DNA from: Actinomycetes bacterium
Lineage (GTDB): Bacteria; Actinomycetota; Actinomycetes; Actinomycetales; Microbacteriaceae
Direction of reading: 5' to 3'
DNA: 57,382 nucleotides
Assembly: GCA_030426515.1 (NCBI GenBank)
Contig: JAUHYM010000002.1
Location: forward strand, 1 to 57,382
The position numbers were made by a program, and so were the translations under genes. Below are positions 15,474 to 25,265 of this stretch, one piece after another; position 1 is the first letter of the stretch; the number at the start of each line of letters is the position of its first letter. The notes beneath the pieces are model-generated. The model was not told the DNA's origin. It saw nothing but the letters and a program-made list of their open reading frames with translations, and made no database searches.

Positions 15474-16508
15474 TCACTCCCTGGGCGCGGGGCGCCACGA
15501 GCGGATGCCCGTCTCAAGGATGCTCATCAGCTCGATGGTCTGCGCGTCGGCGACGACCTTCGGCGCGCCCTCGACGAGGGTCGCGTGGACGCCGTCGTAG
15601 AAGCGCGCGTAGTCGCCGGCCTCGGACACCACCTTCTCCTCGTGGTACCCGCCGTCGTCGTCCACGAAGGTGAGCGTGCCGTAGTGCTCGGGGCGGTCGA
15701 TGCCGAACCCGGGGCTGCCGGGCATGTACCAGAGCTTGAGGTGCTCCTCCTGCCGATCCTCGGTCTGCTTCACGAACGAGCCGTTCGTGCCGTAGACGGC
15801 GAATCGGGGGCGCTGGGTGAGCCGGAAGTAGCTCGACTTCACCGAGACCTTGAGCGCGTCGTAGAAGAGGTCCACGTCGAAGTAGTCGTTCATGCGGCCC
15901 GGGCCCAGGAGCTGTCGCACGTCGTAGACGATGTGCTCGGGGCTGCCGAACAGGCTCAGCACCTGATCGATGGTGTGCACGCCGTGCCCGTACAGGTACG
16001 ACCCGTCGAGGGGATGCTGCGGGTGCGCACCGAGCGGAACCTCGGGGCGGTAGTAGTCGTAGTGCATCTCGACCTCGAGCAGGTCGCCGAGCACGCCGCT
16101 GCGGATGACCTTCTGCACGGTGAGGAAGTCGGAGTCGAAGCGCCGGTTCTGGTAGGTCTGCAGGAACAGCCCACGGTCGGCGGCCAGGGCGAACAGCTCG
16201 CGCGCCTCGGCGGAGGTCGGTGCGAACGGCTTCTCGACCAGCACGTTCTTGCCGCGTTCGAGCGCCGTGCGCGCGAAGGCCACGTGCGTCTCGGGCGACG
16301 GTGTGGTCACCACGACCAGGTCGATGTCGTCGTCGGCCCAGATCGGCTCGGGATCCGACACGTACCGCACACCGGGGATCGCGTCCCAGACAGACGCGCT
16401 GCGGCTGTAGATCGTCGCGATGCGGAACGTGTCGGGCCGGGTGAGCACGAAGGGCGCGTGGTAGCGGTTGGTGCTCTTGCCGTTGCCGATGAAGGCGATG
16501 TTCAGCAT
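15474..16508 (-). CDS. Gfo/Idh/MocA-family NAD(P)-dependent oxidoreductase (YhhX-like)
   Basis: A 344-residue oxidoreductase with the N-terminal AFIGNGKSTNRYHAPFVL motif characteristic of the YhhX/YdgJ branch, EKPFAPT carrying the catalytic Lys region, YQNRRFDSDFLT and YGHGVHTIDQVL (active-site His), and a Gfo/Idh C-terminal beta-sheet domain. Such enzymes oxidise inositols, aldoses or sugar derivatives. It is the last gene of the long ABC/glycosidase run, 23 bp after the GH78 gene with its own GGAGG ribosome site, and is convergent with the Sde182-like gene (6-bp gap). D-apiose dehydrogenase ApsD is also a Gfo/Idh protein, so involvement in the neighbouring pathway cannot be excluded, but the sequence looks YhhX-like. 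Confidence 0.85.
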   Translation of the reverse strand: MLNIAFIGNGKSTNRYHAPFVLTRPDTFRIATIYSRSASVWDAIPGVRYVSDPEPIWADDDIDLVVVTTPSPETHVAFARTALERGKNVLVEKPFAPTSAEARELFALAADRGLFLQTYQNRRFDSDFLTVQKVIRSGVLGDLLEVEMHYDYYRPEVPLGAHPQHPLDGSYLYGHGVHTIDQVLSLFGSPEHIVYDVRQLLGPGRMNDYFDVDLFYDALKVSVKSSYFRLTQRPRFAVYGTNGSFVKQTEDRQEEHLKLWYMPGSPGFGIDRPEHYGTLTFVDDDGGYHEEKVVSEAGDYARFYDGVHATLVEGAPKVVADAQTIELMSILETGIRSWRPAPRE

Positions 16509-16531
16509 GCCTCCATTCAACACCGCACCGG

Positions 16532-19303
16532 TCAGGCCGTCGCCTCCCGCACGGCGGCGTCGACCTGCGCGAGCAGGTCCGGTGGCGTGAACATCAGCGC
16601 GGTGGCCAGGGGGCGTCCGCGGCCCCAGGTCGTTCCTGCGCGCACCGCCTCGGCGCGCCCCGGGTCGGCGGCGGCCAGCGTGTCGATCAGCGCCCGGTAC
16701 GCGCGCGGATCGTCGATCACGTCGGCGAGCGACGCGTCGAGTCCCGGCAGCGCGAGCGGGGCAGCGGCGACGGGCGCCGGGATCCGCCACTCGTGGGGGC
16801 CCGAGCCCACGGTCACAGGCTCGTCGCCGAGGTCGACGACCGCCGTCGTGTTCGCCGGGACGACCGCCTGGACGACGATCTCGTCGCCGTCGCGCCGCCA
16901 CGACACCGTCGCCTCGCCGTACGGGGTGAGGTGGCGGGCGGATGCCGCGTCGAGCCCGGCGAGCGGCCGCGGTGCGATGCGCAGGCGGCGGTAGCCGGGG
17001 GCATCCGGGGCGAGACCCGCGACCGTGCGGTGCATCCAGTCGGCGACCGCGCCGAGTGCGTAGTGGTTGAACGACGTCATCTCGCCGGGGTTGATCGTGC
17101 CGTCGGGCAGCATCGAATCCCAGCGCTCCCAGATGGTCGTCGCCCCCATCGTCACGGGGTACAGCCACGAGGGATTCTCGGTCTGGGTGAGCAGCCGCTC
17201 CGCTTCGTGCAGGTACCCGGCGTCGGTCAGCGCGTCGGTGACCAGCGGGGTCCCGACGAACCCGGTGCCGATGCGGTAGCCGCCCTCGCGCACGAGGTCG
17301 GCGAGCCGTGCCGCGAGCCCGGCGCGCACCGTGTCGTCGCGCACGAGGTCGAACTCGAGAGCGAGGGCGTAGGCGGTGGGCGCGTCGCTCATCATGCGAC
17401 CGGCGGGGGTGACGTACTCGGCGACGAACGCCTCGCGGCTGCGCGCGGCCAGGGCGCCGTAGCGCTCCGCGTCGGCACTGTCGCCGAGCAGGGTCGCGGC
17501 GTCGGCGACCTGCTGCAGTGACCGGGCCAGGTAGGCCGTCGCGACGATGTCGCCGTCGACCTTCGCCGCGCCCGGGTTCTCGGGCGGCGCCGACGGGTCG
17601 AGCCAGTCGCCCAGCTGCATGCGGCCCGCCCACAAGCCGGTGTCGCCGGCGTCGGCGAGCACGGCGTCGACCCAGTCGCGCATGCTGCGGTACTGGTCGG
17701 CGACGACTCCGGCATCCCCGAACCGCTCGTGCAGAACGGTCGGGACGACCGTCGCGGCATCGCCCCAGGCCGCCGTCGGCCCGCCGCCGCCGAACGCGGG
17801 AAGCGCCGACGGGATGACCAGGGGAACCGTGCCGGCGGCGCGGTCCTGCTCGAGGGCGAGATCGCGCAGCCACGACGTGAGGAATCCGTCGCAGTCGTAC
17901 AGGAAGCTCGCGGTCGGCGCGAAGACCTGGATGTCGCCGGTCCAGCCCAGACGCTCATCGCGCTGCGGGCAGTCGGTGGGGATGGACACGAAGTTACCGC
18001 GCATGCCCCACACGACGTTCTCGTGCAGGCGATTCAGCATCGGGTCGGAGGTCTCGAACCAGCCGGTGCGCGGCATGTCGGTGTGCAGGACCACCGCCTC
18101 GATGTCGCCCGGGTCGATGTCTGCCCCCGTGACCTCGGCGTACCGGAAGCCGTAGAACGAGAACCGCGACTCGAGGAGGTCATCGCCGCCGGTGAGCTCG
18201 AAGGTCGCGGTCGCGGCGGCGTTGCGGAGCGGCCGCACGCCGAGTTCACCGTGCTCGAGCACCTCGGCATGGCGGACGACGACGCGCTGACCCGCGGTGC
18301 CCCGCACGCGCAGCCGCAGGCGCCCGACGATGTTCTGCCCGACATCGAGCACGGTGCCGCCGGACGGTGTCGCGATCGTTCCGGCGATGGGCAGCGTCTG
18401 GGTGCGGCGCACCGGCGGGGCGATGCGCGCCTCGGGCACCGGGACCGGCTCGAACCCGGGGTTCGCCGCGGGACCGACCCGCACCGGCTGCCAGTGCGAC
18501 GCGTGCCGTCGCAGATCCTGGTGCTCGCCGGCGTAGATCCCGCTGTCGACGACGGAGCCGTCGCCCGCGGCCTCCCAATCGGCGCCGGTCGCGCCGATGG
18601 TCTCGGTCGAGCCGTCGGAGTAGGTCACCCGCACCTGGGCGAGGAACGACGGCTGCGTGCCGTAGAGACGCTGCGCGAACCCGTGGAATCCGTACTTCTC
18701 GGTGTACCAGGCGCCCGCCACCGTGGCGGCCAGTTCGTTCTCGCCCTCCGTGAGGAGATCGGTGATGTCGGCGGTCTCGTGCACGAGGCGGTCGCGGTAG
18801 GCGGTCCAGCCGGGGGAGAGGACGTCGTCCGAGACGGGCTGCCCGTTCACGGTCGGCTCGGCGACGCCGAGGGCCGTCCAGAACAGGACGGCGGTGTCCA
18901 CGGCGCGGGTGAGGGTGAAGCGCGTGCGCGTCTCGAACGGCTGGGCGTCGCGGTCCGCGTCGGCAAGACCCACCGGGAGCGCCGCCCATTCGCCGTCGGC
19001 CAGGAAGCCGGCCGTCACGGTCAGCGGTGCGCTGTCGGCGGTGGCGCCGGAGGCTGCGGTGATGCGCGCGGTCACGCGGCGGGTCTCGCCCGCCGTCAGT
19101 GGCGCGAACGGCCAGGGGACGAGCACGCTGTCGGTCCCCTCCACGGTCGTGGTGGTGGTGCCGTCGCTCAGTTCGACGGATTCCTGCACCCAGTCGGGTT
19201 CCGCGCCCTCGATCCGCCAGGTGAGACGCGGCGTGGCCGAGGCCACCAGAGGGGTGTCGTCGCGCAGCTCGGCGCGCAGGACCGCGGTCGGGGCATCCGT
19301 CAT
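16532..19303 (-). CDS. GH78 alpha-L-rhamnosidase
   Basis: A 923-residue inverting glycosidase removing terminal alpha-L-rhamnose from plant glycosides or pectin fragments. Order of domains: N-terminal fibronectin-like module, a rhamnosidase N-domain and concanavalin-like domain (about 140-420), then the (alpha/alpha)6 catalytic barrel with FVSIPTDCPQRDERLGWTGD and QLGDWLDPSAPPENPG, and a C-terminal beta-sandwich after ATTIWERWDSM and FNHYALGAVADWM. No signal peptide, so it acts on imported glycosides. The start MTDAPTAVLRAEL overlaps the GH43 stop by 4 nt; the longer ORF in the track is an artefact. Released rhamnose would feed the rhamnose operon at the left edge. Confidence 0.92.
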   Translation of the reverse strand: MTDAPTAVLRAELRDDTPLVASATPRLTWRIEGAEPDWVQESVELSDGTTTTTVEGTDSVLVPWPFAPLTAGETRRVTARITAASGATADSAPLTVTAGFLADGEWAALPVGLADADRDAQPFETRTRFTLTRAVDTAVLFWTALGVAEPTVNGQPVSDDVLSPGWTAYRDRLVHETADITDLLTEGENELAATVAGAWYTEKYGFHGFAQRLYGTQPSFLAQVRVTYSDGSTETIGATGADWEAAGDGSVVDSGIYAGEHQDLRRHASHWQPVRVGPAANPGFEPVPVPEARIAPPVRRTQTLPIAGTIATPSGGTVLDVGQNIVGRLRLRVRGTAGQRVVVRHAEVLEHGELGVRPLRNAAATATFELTGGDDLLESRFSFYGFRYAEVTGADIDPGDIEAVVLHTDMPRTGWFETSDPMLNRLHENVVWGMRGNFVSIPTDCPQRDERLGWTGDIQVFAPTASFLYDCDGFLTSWLRDLALEQDRAAGTVPLVIPSALPAFGGGGPTAAWGDAATVVPTVLHERFGDAGVVADQYRSMRDWVDAVLADAGDTGLWAGRMQLGDWLDPSAPPENPGAAKVDGDIVATAYLARSLQQVADAATLLGDSADAERYGALAARSREAFVAEYVTPAGRMMSDAPTAYALALEFDLVRDDTVRAGLAARLADLVREGGYRIGTGFVGTPLVTDALTDAGYLHEAERLLTQTENPSWLYPVTMGATTIWERWDSMLPDGTINPGEMTSFNHYALGAVADWMHRTVAGLAPDAPGYRRLRIAPRPLAGLDAASARHLTPYGEATVSWRRDGDEIVVQAVVPANTTAVVDLGDEPVTVGSGPHEWRIPAPVAAAPLALPGLDASLADVIDDPRAYRALIDTLAAADPGRAEAVRAGTTWGRGRPLATALMFTPPDLLAQVDAAVREATA

Positions 19304-20808
19304 TCGTCGTCTCCTTCGGCGATCCACGTGCGCACCCGGACGGTGCCCTCGACAGCGTAGACGCCGACGACGCGACCCGTGAAGGATTCGGTGACCTCGG
19401 AGGAGAGGAACCGGCCGTCGAACGAGGCGATCTCGACGCGCTGCCCGTCGATCGTCGCCGCCAGGTGGAACACGTCGCTCGTGCCCACCATGCCGACCGC
19501 GCCCTCGGGCGGGCGCGAGGCCAGGTGCAGATCGAGGGTCGTCTGCGCGGTGGGGTGGGACCAGGTCTGCACGATGTCGCCGACGACCGCCCGGGCGACC
19601 ACGGCACCCGAGCCCGCCTCGAGCTCGACCCGGAAGCGCTCGTCGTAGCGCACGGCGAGACCGCCGATCCCGCCGGCGATGTCGATGCCGACCGTGACCT
19701 CGTTCGTCAGGTGCTCCTGACGGCGGCCGAGGAACACCGGCTGCGCGTCGGCGAGCGTGCTGCCGTCGGCGGTCAGCACGAGCGCGTCGCCGTCGCGGCT
19801 GGCGACCTCTTCGGGGAGGCGGCGGACGGCGATCCACTCGTCGTCGAGGAGGTCGGCGAAATCGACCTCCACCCGGGTGCCGCCGCGCGGGTTCAGCGTC
19901 ACCGGAGCGATCTGCGGCCAGCCCTCAGCCCACGTGACGGGCGACACGAACGTCTCGCGGCCGAGCGCCGAGAACGCTCGGGTGCCGCTGCGCGGACGCA
20001 CGCCGAGCAGGACGCACAGCCACCGGTCGTCGGGGCCGACCACGAGGTCGCCATGACCGGTGTTCTGGATCGGGCGCGGGGTCGAGCGCGCCGAGACCAG
20101 CGGGTTGCCCGGCGCTCCCTCGAACGGCCCCGCAGGGCTGTCGCCGCGGGCGATCGAGATCGCGTGGCCGCGCTCGGTGCCGCCCTCGGCGATCATCAGA
20201 TACCAGGCGCCGTCGATCTCATACAGGTGCGGGGCCTCGGGGAACATGAGCCCCGTGCCCGACCACAGCGACCGCGGCTCCTCGAGTGCCGTGTGGGTCG
20301 TCAGGTCGACGGTCACCTGCTGGATGCCCAGGTGCGTCGGCGCATTCGGGTTGAGGTCTCCCGACAGCTGCAGGCCCGAGAACGTGACGTAGCAGGTGCC
20401 GTCGGCATCCCACGCGATGTCCGGGTCGATTCCGAACACGCTCTCGTCTCCGTCCGCGACGGTGATGAGGTCTCCGTCGCTCCACGGCCCGGCCGCGTCC
20501 TCGGCGGTGAAGTGCAGCATCCCGCGGCCCATCGCGTCGGTGATGACGAGGTGGAACAGACCGTCGTGGTGGCGGATCGTCGGGGCCCACGCGCCGCCGC
20601 CGGTGGGCACCTCGGCAACGCCGAGCTGACCCGGCCGGGTGGCGACGTGGCCGATGAGCTCCCACGTTTCGAAGTCGGTCGAGCGGTGGATCGGGATGCC
20701 GGGCAGATACTCGAACGACGATGTCGCGAGGTACCAGGCATCGCCGACCCGCACGACGCTGGGATCGGGGTGGAAGCCGTTGAGCAGGGGGTTGTGCAGG
20801 GTCGTCAT
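19300..20808 (-). CDS. GH43 beta-xylosidase / alpha-L-arabinofuranosidase
   Basis: A 502-residue intracellular five-bladed propeller glycosidase. The catalytic base Asp lies in NGFHPDPSVVRV (residues 10-20), the pKa-modulating Asp in FGIDPDIAWD, and the acid Glu in FPEAPHLYEIDGAWYLMIAEGG. A C-terminal concanavalin-like GH43 beta-sandwich occupies about 310-500. This layout is typical of enzymes that clip beta-1,4-xylose or alpha-arabinofuranose from short oligosaccharides. It sits in the importer operon, 52 bp after the serine hydrolase and overlapping the rhamnosidase gene. Xylosidase versus arabinofuranosidase cannot be decided from motifs. Confidence 0.88.
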   Translation of the reverse strand: MTTLHNPLLNGFHPDPSVVRVGDAWYLATSSFEYLPGIPIHRSTDFETWELIGHVATRPGQLGVAEVPTGGGAWAPTIRHHDGLFHLVITDAMGRGMLHFTAEDAAGPWSDGDLITVADGDESVFGIDPDIAWDADGTCYVTFSGLQLSGDLNPNAPTHLGIQQVTVDLTTHTALEEPRSLWSGTGLMFPEAPHLYEIDGAWYLMIAEGGTERGHAISIARGDSPAGPFEGAPGNPLVSARSTPRPIQNTGHGDLVVGPDDRWLCVLLGVRPRSGTRAFSALGRETFVSPVTWAEGWPQIAPVTLNPRGGTRVEVDFADLLDDEWIAVRRLPEEVASRDGDALVLTADGSTLADAQPVFLGRRQEHLTNEVTVGIDIAGGIGGLAVRYDERFRVELEAGSGAVVARAVVGDIVQTWSHPTAQTTLDLHLASRPPEGAVGMVGTSDVFHLAATIDGQRVEIASFDGRFLSSEVTESFTGRVVGVYAVEGTVRVRTWIAEGDDE

Positions 20809-20860
20809 CGCGGTCTCCGGTCGTCAGGGGTGAATCGGGATGCCGCCGTCGGGCGGCGCG

Positions 20861-21979
20861 TCAGCTCAGCAGCGGGGCCAGGTCGGTGGCCAGACGGAGA
20901 GCGCGCGGGTCGGCGCCCCCGGGCCAGGGGCCGCGGGCGATCGTCCACGCGAACGCGATGCCCGTGTCGGGGTCGACGCAGGCGAGGGCGCCCATCGCGC
21001 CGTCGTGGCCGAACGCGCGCGGACCGCCGAAGGCGAGACCCGGGGTCGGCTTCTGGAACACGATCGCGTGCGCCCGGTGCGGCTGACCGAGCACCTCGTC
21101 GTAGCCACGCACCTGCTGCTGGCCGATGGCGGCGACCGTGTCGGCGCGCAGGACGGGTGCGGCGTCGTCGATGCCGGTCACCATCACGGCGAACAGCTTC
21201 GCCAGACCCCGCGCCGTGCCGGTGCCCGATCCTGCGGGGTGCCCGAAGCGCCACGAGCGCTCGTCGTTGGCGAGGTCCACGGGCTCTCCCGGGGTGACGA
21301 ACACGAGCGGGCCCAGCAGTGAGCTGTGGATCGTGGACGTGTCGTCGGCGGGCGGGATCATCGGGAGCGTCGCCACGCGGCGCTCATCCTGGCCCTGCGG
21401 CAGCCCCAGGAAGAAGTCGATGTCGTGCGGCGCGCGGATCTCGTCTTCGTAGAACGCGTGGAGGGTGCGCCCGGTCGCGCGGAAGACGAGCTCGGATGCG
21501 AGGTTGCCGATCGTGACCGCGTGGTAGCCGAACGCGCTCCCCGGCTGCCAGAACGGCGTGGATGCGGCGAGCCGCTCCGCCGCGGCATGGTCATCCAGCA
21601 GCTCATCCCAGGTGAGCGACGGAGTCGCCTGGGGAAGACCTGCCTGGTGCGACAGCAGCTGGCGCACCGTCACCGCGCTCTTGCCCTTCGAGGCGAACTC
21701 GGGCCACAGATCGGCGACCGGTGCGTCCAGATCGAGACGCCCCTGTTCGATGAGCAGACCGACCGACAGGCCGATGGTGTTCTTGGTGACCGAGTAGGGG
21801 ACCGTGACCGAGTGCTCGCCGAGGTGGGGGCCACCCCACACGTCCAGGACGCGGCGCCCGTGGTGGAACGCCGCCGCCTGGAACGACAGGTCGGGGTCGG
21901 CCGCGAGGAAGCCGGCGAGCCGCTCACGGACCGGATCGAGCCGCTCGTCGACGAAGCCGTGCAGCACCGCGTCGGTCAC
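20861..21979 (-). CDS. Beta-lactamase-fold serine hydrolase (family VIII esterase-like)
   Basis: A 372-residue class-C beta-lactamase-like protein without signal peptide. The SxxK nucleophile motif is SVTK near residue 68, the second motif is GYH (Tyr-x-His) near residue 175, and FGHDGAMG supplies the third motif. Intracellular members are usually esterases or peptidases, not antibiotic resistance enzymes. In this operon it may remove acetyl or other acyl groups from imported plant oligosaccharides. A GTG start overlapping the GH3 stop (GTGA) was chosen; the long upstream extension in the ORF track is a shadow through the GH3 gene. Confidence 0.82.
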   Translation of the reverse strand: MTDAVLHGFVDERLDPVRERLAGFLAADPDLSFQAAAFHHGRRVLDVWGGPHLGEHSVTVPYSVTKNTIGLSVGLLIEQGRLDLDAPVADLWPEFASKGKSAVTVRQLLSHQAGLPQATPSLTWDELLDDHAAAERLAASTPFWQPGSAFGYHAVTIGNLASELVFRATGRTLHAFYEDEIRAPHDIDFFLGLPQGQDERRVATLPMIPPADDTSTIHSSLLGPLVFVTPGEPVDLANDERSWRFGHPAGSGTGTARGLAKLFAVMVTGIDDAAPVLRADTVAAIGQQQVRGYDEVLGQPHRAHAIVFQKPTPGLAFGGPRAFGHDGAMGALACVDPDTGIAFAWTIARGPWPGGADPRALRLATDLAPLLS

Positions 21980-24408
21980 GACCGCGGATCCCAGAGCAGC
22001 GAGAGAGGCAGGTCGGCGATCGACGATCCGACGCGCAGCGCGAACGCGCCCTCCTCGACATCCCAGCCGTCCCCCGCCCAGTGCGCGAAACGGCGCGACG
22101 GGAGAGGGATGCGCGTCGTCGCCGTCTCGCCCGCCTCGGCGCGGACGACCGCGTACCCCACCAGCCAGCGCACCGGGCGCTCGACGGTGGAGTCGGCGCG
22201 CTCCGCGTAGACCTGCACGACCTGCGAGCCGGCGCGCGCGCCGGTGTTTCGCAGGGTCACCTCGAGCTCGTCGCCGACGCTGGTCGCGTCGTTCCACGAC
22301 CAGGTCGTGTATCCGAGGCCGTGACCGAACGGGAACGCCGGCGCGATGCCGTCCTTCAGCCACGCGCGGTATCCGATGTGGATGCCTTCGGTGTAGGGCA
22401 GGGCGCCATCGCGCGGGGTGACCTGGGTCACCGGCACATCCGAGAGGGCAGCCGGCCAGGTCGTCGGCAGGCGTCCGCCCGGCTCGGCCGCGCCGGTCAG
22501 CACGTCGGCGATGGCGCTGCCGAACTCCTGCCCGCCGAAGTAGCCCTGCACGATCGCGGCCACGTCATCCGCCCAGGGCAGCACGACCGGGGATCCTGCA
22601 TTGACGACCACGACGGTCGGGGTCCCTGTCGCGGCGACCGCGCGCACCAGATCGTCCTGCCGCCCGGGCAGGTCGAGGTTCTCGCGGTCGTAGCCCTCGG
22701 ACTCGACCTTGGCGTTCGTCCCGACGACGACGATCGCGACGTCGGCGCCGGCTGCGGAGGTCGCAGCGCGCGCGATCAGCTCGTCGGGGTCGGTCTGCTC
22801 GGGGGCGATCCCGAGCGTCGCCGACAGGGCGCCCGACAGCGCGCTGTCGCTCTCGCCTGTCCGCAGCTCCACCCGCAGTCGGCGGGTGACGCCCGCCTCG
22901 ACCGCGACCGGCGCGGTCAGCGAGGGCGGGTTCAGGAACGCGGCGCCCAGGTCGCTGCCCTCGATGACGGGCGCATCGTCGAGCACGACCTCACCGTCGA
23001 CGGTGAGAGTGCCGGGGTTCGCTCCGGCGAACCCGAGAAGGATCTCGCCGGTCGTCTCGGCGGTGTAGTCGGTCTCGAGCACGATGCGGCGACTGGCCGC
23101 GATGGGCGCGTCGCCGCCGAACCAGACGAGGGCGGTGGAACGGCGGTCTTCGGCGAACAGCTCGCTGCCCGCCTCGTCGAAGAAGCTCACGCGGATGCCG
23201 GGCTCGCCGGTGACCGGGTTCGTGAGGCGCTGCAGAGGGATCTCGGCGACGCCCTCCTGCACAACCGCGCCGATCTCGTACGAGACCTCGGCGTGGGTCA
23301 GTGCGGCGCGCAGACCGTCGAGCGGGGTGACGACCTGCTCGGGCAGCACGGTGGCGCTGCCGCCGCCCTGGGTGCGGGCATCCCGAGCGTTGTGGCCGAT
23401 CACCGCCACCCGCGTCAGCGCGGGGGCGTCGAGGGGGAGAACGCCGGCGTTGGTGAGCAGGACGGTGCCGGCGACGCCCGCCTCGCGGGCGAATGCCCGG
23501 GCGTCGACGGGGGTGGTCGCAGCCTCGGCAGTGCCCTCGAGCGCGCCGACGCGTTCGGCGAGCAGCAGAAGGCGCAGCACCTTGCGGTCGATGTCGGCCT
23601 CGTCGACCTCTCCGTCGCGGACGGCGGTGACCAGGTCGGCGTAGGCGGGGGCGGGTCCCGGCATCGCGAGGTCCTGAGCGGCGGGGATCGCGTCGAGCGA
23701 GCGCACGGCGGTCCAGTCGCTGATGACCACGCCGTCGAAGCCCCACTCGCTGTTCAGCGGTGTCTCCAGGAGCGCGTTCTCGGTCATCGTGACCCCGCCG
23801 ACCGCGTTGTACGCGCTCATGATCGTCCACGCGCCGGCGTCCACGGCGCGCTCGAACGGAGCGAGGTAGAGCTCGCGCAGCGGCCGGTCCTCGACCTGCA
23901 CGTCGACGGTGAACCGGTCGGTCTCGCTGTCGTTTGCGACGTAGTGCTTGGGGCAGGCGCCGACCCCGTTGTCCTGCAGCCCGCGCACGTAGGCGGCGGC
24001 GAGCCCGCCGGTCAGCTCGGGGTCCTCGCTGAAGCACTCGAAGTGCCGGCCACCCAGCGGCGACCGGTGCAGGTTGATGGTGGGTCCCAGCACCACATCG
24101 ACGTTCTTGCGTCGGGCCTCGGACGCCGCGGCGGCACCGTAGCGGTACGCGAGGTCGTCGTCCCAGGACGCCGCCAGCGCCGACCCGGAGGGCAGGTTCA
24201 GCGACGGCTCGCGCTCATCCCACCGGGGCCCGCGGACCCCCGCGGGGCCGTCCGAGAGCGTCATCGCGCGCAATCCGATCTCGGGCAGCGGCACCGTCGT
24301 CCAGAAGTCCGCACCCTGGATGAGCGCCGCCTTCTGCTCGAGGCTGAGCCTGTCGAGCAGCGGACGCAGATGGTCGACGGATGTCGCCGCGGGATCGAGC
24401 GCGGTCAT
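21976..24408 (-). CDS. GH3 beta-glucosidase/beta-xylosidase with PA14 insert
   Basis: An 810-residue retaining glycosidase. The TIM barrel (to about 290) contains GPTINLHRSPLGGRHFECFSED, KHYVANDSE and the nucleophile Asp in VVISDWTAV. The alpha/beta sandwich domain is interrupted by a PA14-like carbohydrate-binding insert (about 385-520, around GIRVSFFDEAGSELF), and a C-terminal fibronectin-III-like domain follows FPFGHGLGYTTW. No signal peptide. It is coupled to the upstream ABC ATPase gene by an ATGA overlap, so it very likely acts on the imported substrate. Sugar specificity (glucose, xylose or other) is not readable from motifs. Confidence 0.9.
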   Translation of the reverse strand: MTALDPAATSVDHLRPLLDRLSLEQKAALIQGADFWTTVPLPEIGLRAMTLSDGPAGVRGPRWDEREPSLNLPSGSALAASWDDDLAYRYGAAAASEARRKNVDVVLGPTINLHRSPLGGRHFECFSEDPELTGGLAAAYVRGLQDNGVGACPKHYVANDSETDRFTVDVQVEDRPLRELYLAPFERAVDAGAWTIMSAYNAVGGVTMTENALLETPLNSEWGFDGVVISDWTAVRSLDAIPAAQDLAMPGPAPAYADLVTAVRDGEVDEADIDRKVLRLLLLAERVGALEGTAEAATTPVDARAFAREAGVAGTVLLTNAGVLPLDAPALTRVAVIGHNARDARTQGGGSATVLPEQVVTPLDGLRAALTHAEVSYEIGAVVQEGVAEIPLQRLTNPVTGEPGIRVSFFDEAGSELFAEDRRSTALVWFGGDAPIAASRRIVLETDYTAETTGEILLGFAGANPGTLTVDGEVVLDDAPVIEGSDLGAAFLNPPSLTAPVAVEAGVTRRLRVELRTGESDSALSGALSATLGIAPEQTDPDELIARAATSAAGADVAIVVVGTNAKVESEGYDRENLDLPGRQDDLVRAVAATGTPTVVVVNAGSPVVLPWADDVAAIVQGYFGGQEFGSAIADVLTGAAEPGGRLPTTWPAALSDVPVTQVTPRDGALPYTEGIHIGYRAWLKDGIAPAFPFGHGLGYTTWSWNDATSVGDELEVTLRNTGARAGSQVVQVYAERADSTVERPVRWLVGYAVVRAEAGETATTRIPLPSRRFAHWAGDGWDVEEGAFALRVGSSIADLPLSLLWDPRS

Positions 24409-25265
24409 GCGGCTGCTCCTGTCGTGTCGTCCTCCGCCATCCGCGCGAGCATGGCGGCGCGGGCTTTGCGGCGTTCTTCCTGCTTGTCGGGGTCGGGGAG
24501 GGGCGCGGCCATGAAGAGGCGCTGGGTGTAGGGGTGGTCGGGGTGGCTGGTGACGTGGTCGGCGTCGCCGGTCTCGACGATCTCGCCGCGGAACATGACG
24601 GCGACGCGGTGGCTGATGTGGCGGACGACGGCGAGGTCGTGGGTGATGAAGAGGTAGGCGACGCCGGTGCGCTCCTGGATCTCGATGAACAGGTCGAGCA
24701 CGCGGGCCTGGGTGGACAGGTCGAGGGCCGAGACGGGTTCGTCGCAGACGATGAGCTTCGGGTCCAGCGCCAAGGCGCGGGCGATCGCGATGCGCTGCCG
24801 CTGCCCGCCGGAGAACTCGCGGGGCAGGCGGGTGCGGGCCCCGGTGGGGAGTCCGACCCGGTCGAGCAGGTCGGCGACTCTGGCCTTGGCTTCTCTGGCG
24901 GGAGTGCCGCGCGCGGTGAGGGGTTCGGCGAGGATCTGCTCGATCGTCATCGACGGGTTCAGCGAGGAGTAGGGGTCCTGGAAGACCACCTGGATCTCGC
25001 TGGAGAGCGCGCGGCGGTCGGCGCGGCCGAGGTGGCCGATGTCGCGGCCGTCGTAAGTGACGGTGCCGTCGGTGACGGGTGCGAGGCCGAGCACGGCGCG
25101 GCCGAGGGTGGTCTTGCCGGATCCGGATTCGCCGACCAGCCCGACGGTCTCGCCGGGGCGGATGTCGAGCGAGACGCCCTTGAGGGCGCGGAACGGCTGG
25201 GCGCGGAATCCCTTGCCGGGGTATTCGACGACGAGGTCCTTCACGTCGAGCAGCGGGCCGGTCAT
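24405..25265 (-). CDS. Oligopeptide/dipeptide-type ABC transporter ATPase (DppF/OppF-like)
   Basis: A 286-residue cytoplasmic ATPase with Walker A GESGSGKTT, Q-loop VFQDPYSSLNP, signature EFSGGQRQRI, Walker B LIVCDEPVSALD and switch His in FITHDLAVVRH. The C-terminal HPDHPYTQRLF is the oligopeptide-transporter extension. It pairs with the ATPase half of the permease-ATPase fusion encoded just upstream. Four-base overlaps link it to both neighbours. In this operon the importer is expected to carry oligosaccharides or glycosides, since Opp/Dpp-type systems in soil bacteria often do so and the partners are glycosidases. Confidence 0.92.
   Translation of the reverse strand: MTGPLLDVKDLVVEYPGKGFRAQPFRALKGVSLDIRPGETVGLVGESGSGKTTLGRAVLGLAPVTDGTVTYDGRDIGHLGRADRRALSSEIQVVFQDPYSSLNPSMTIEQILAEPLTARGTPAREAKARVADLLDRVGLPTGARTRLPREFSGGQRQRIAIARALALDPKLIVCDEPVSALDLSTQARVLDLFIEIQERTGVAYLFITHDLAVVRHISHRVAVMFRGEIVETGDADHVTSHPDHPYTQRLFMAAPLPDPDKQEERRKARAAMLARMAEDDTTGAAA

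Noticed and set aside
16532-19837. 1101-residue version of the GH78 ORF
   Set aside because: The N-terminal extension is a shadow of the GH43 gene; MTDAPTAVL at 19303 overlaps the GH43 stop and starts the real protein.
20861-21979. Antibiotic-resistance beta-lactamase
   Set aside because: No signal peptide and an operon of sugar genes; more likely an intracellular esterase.
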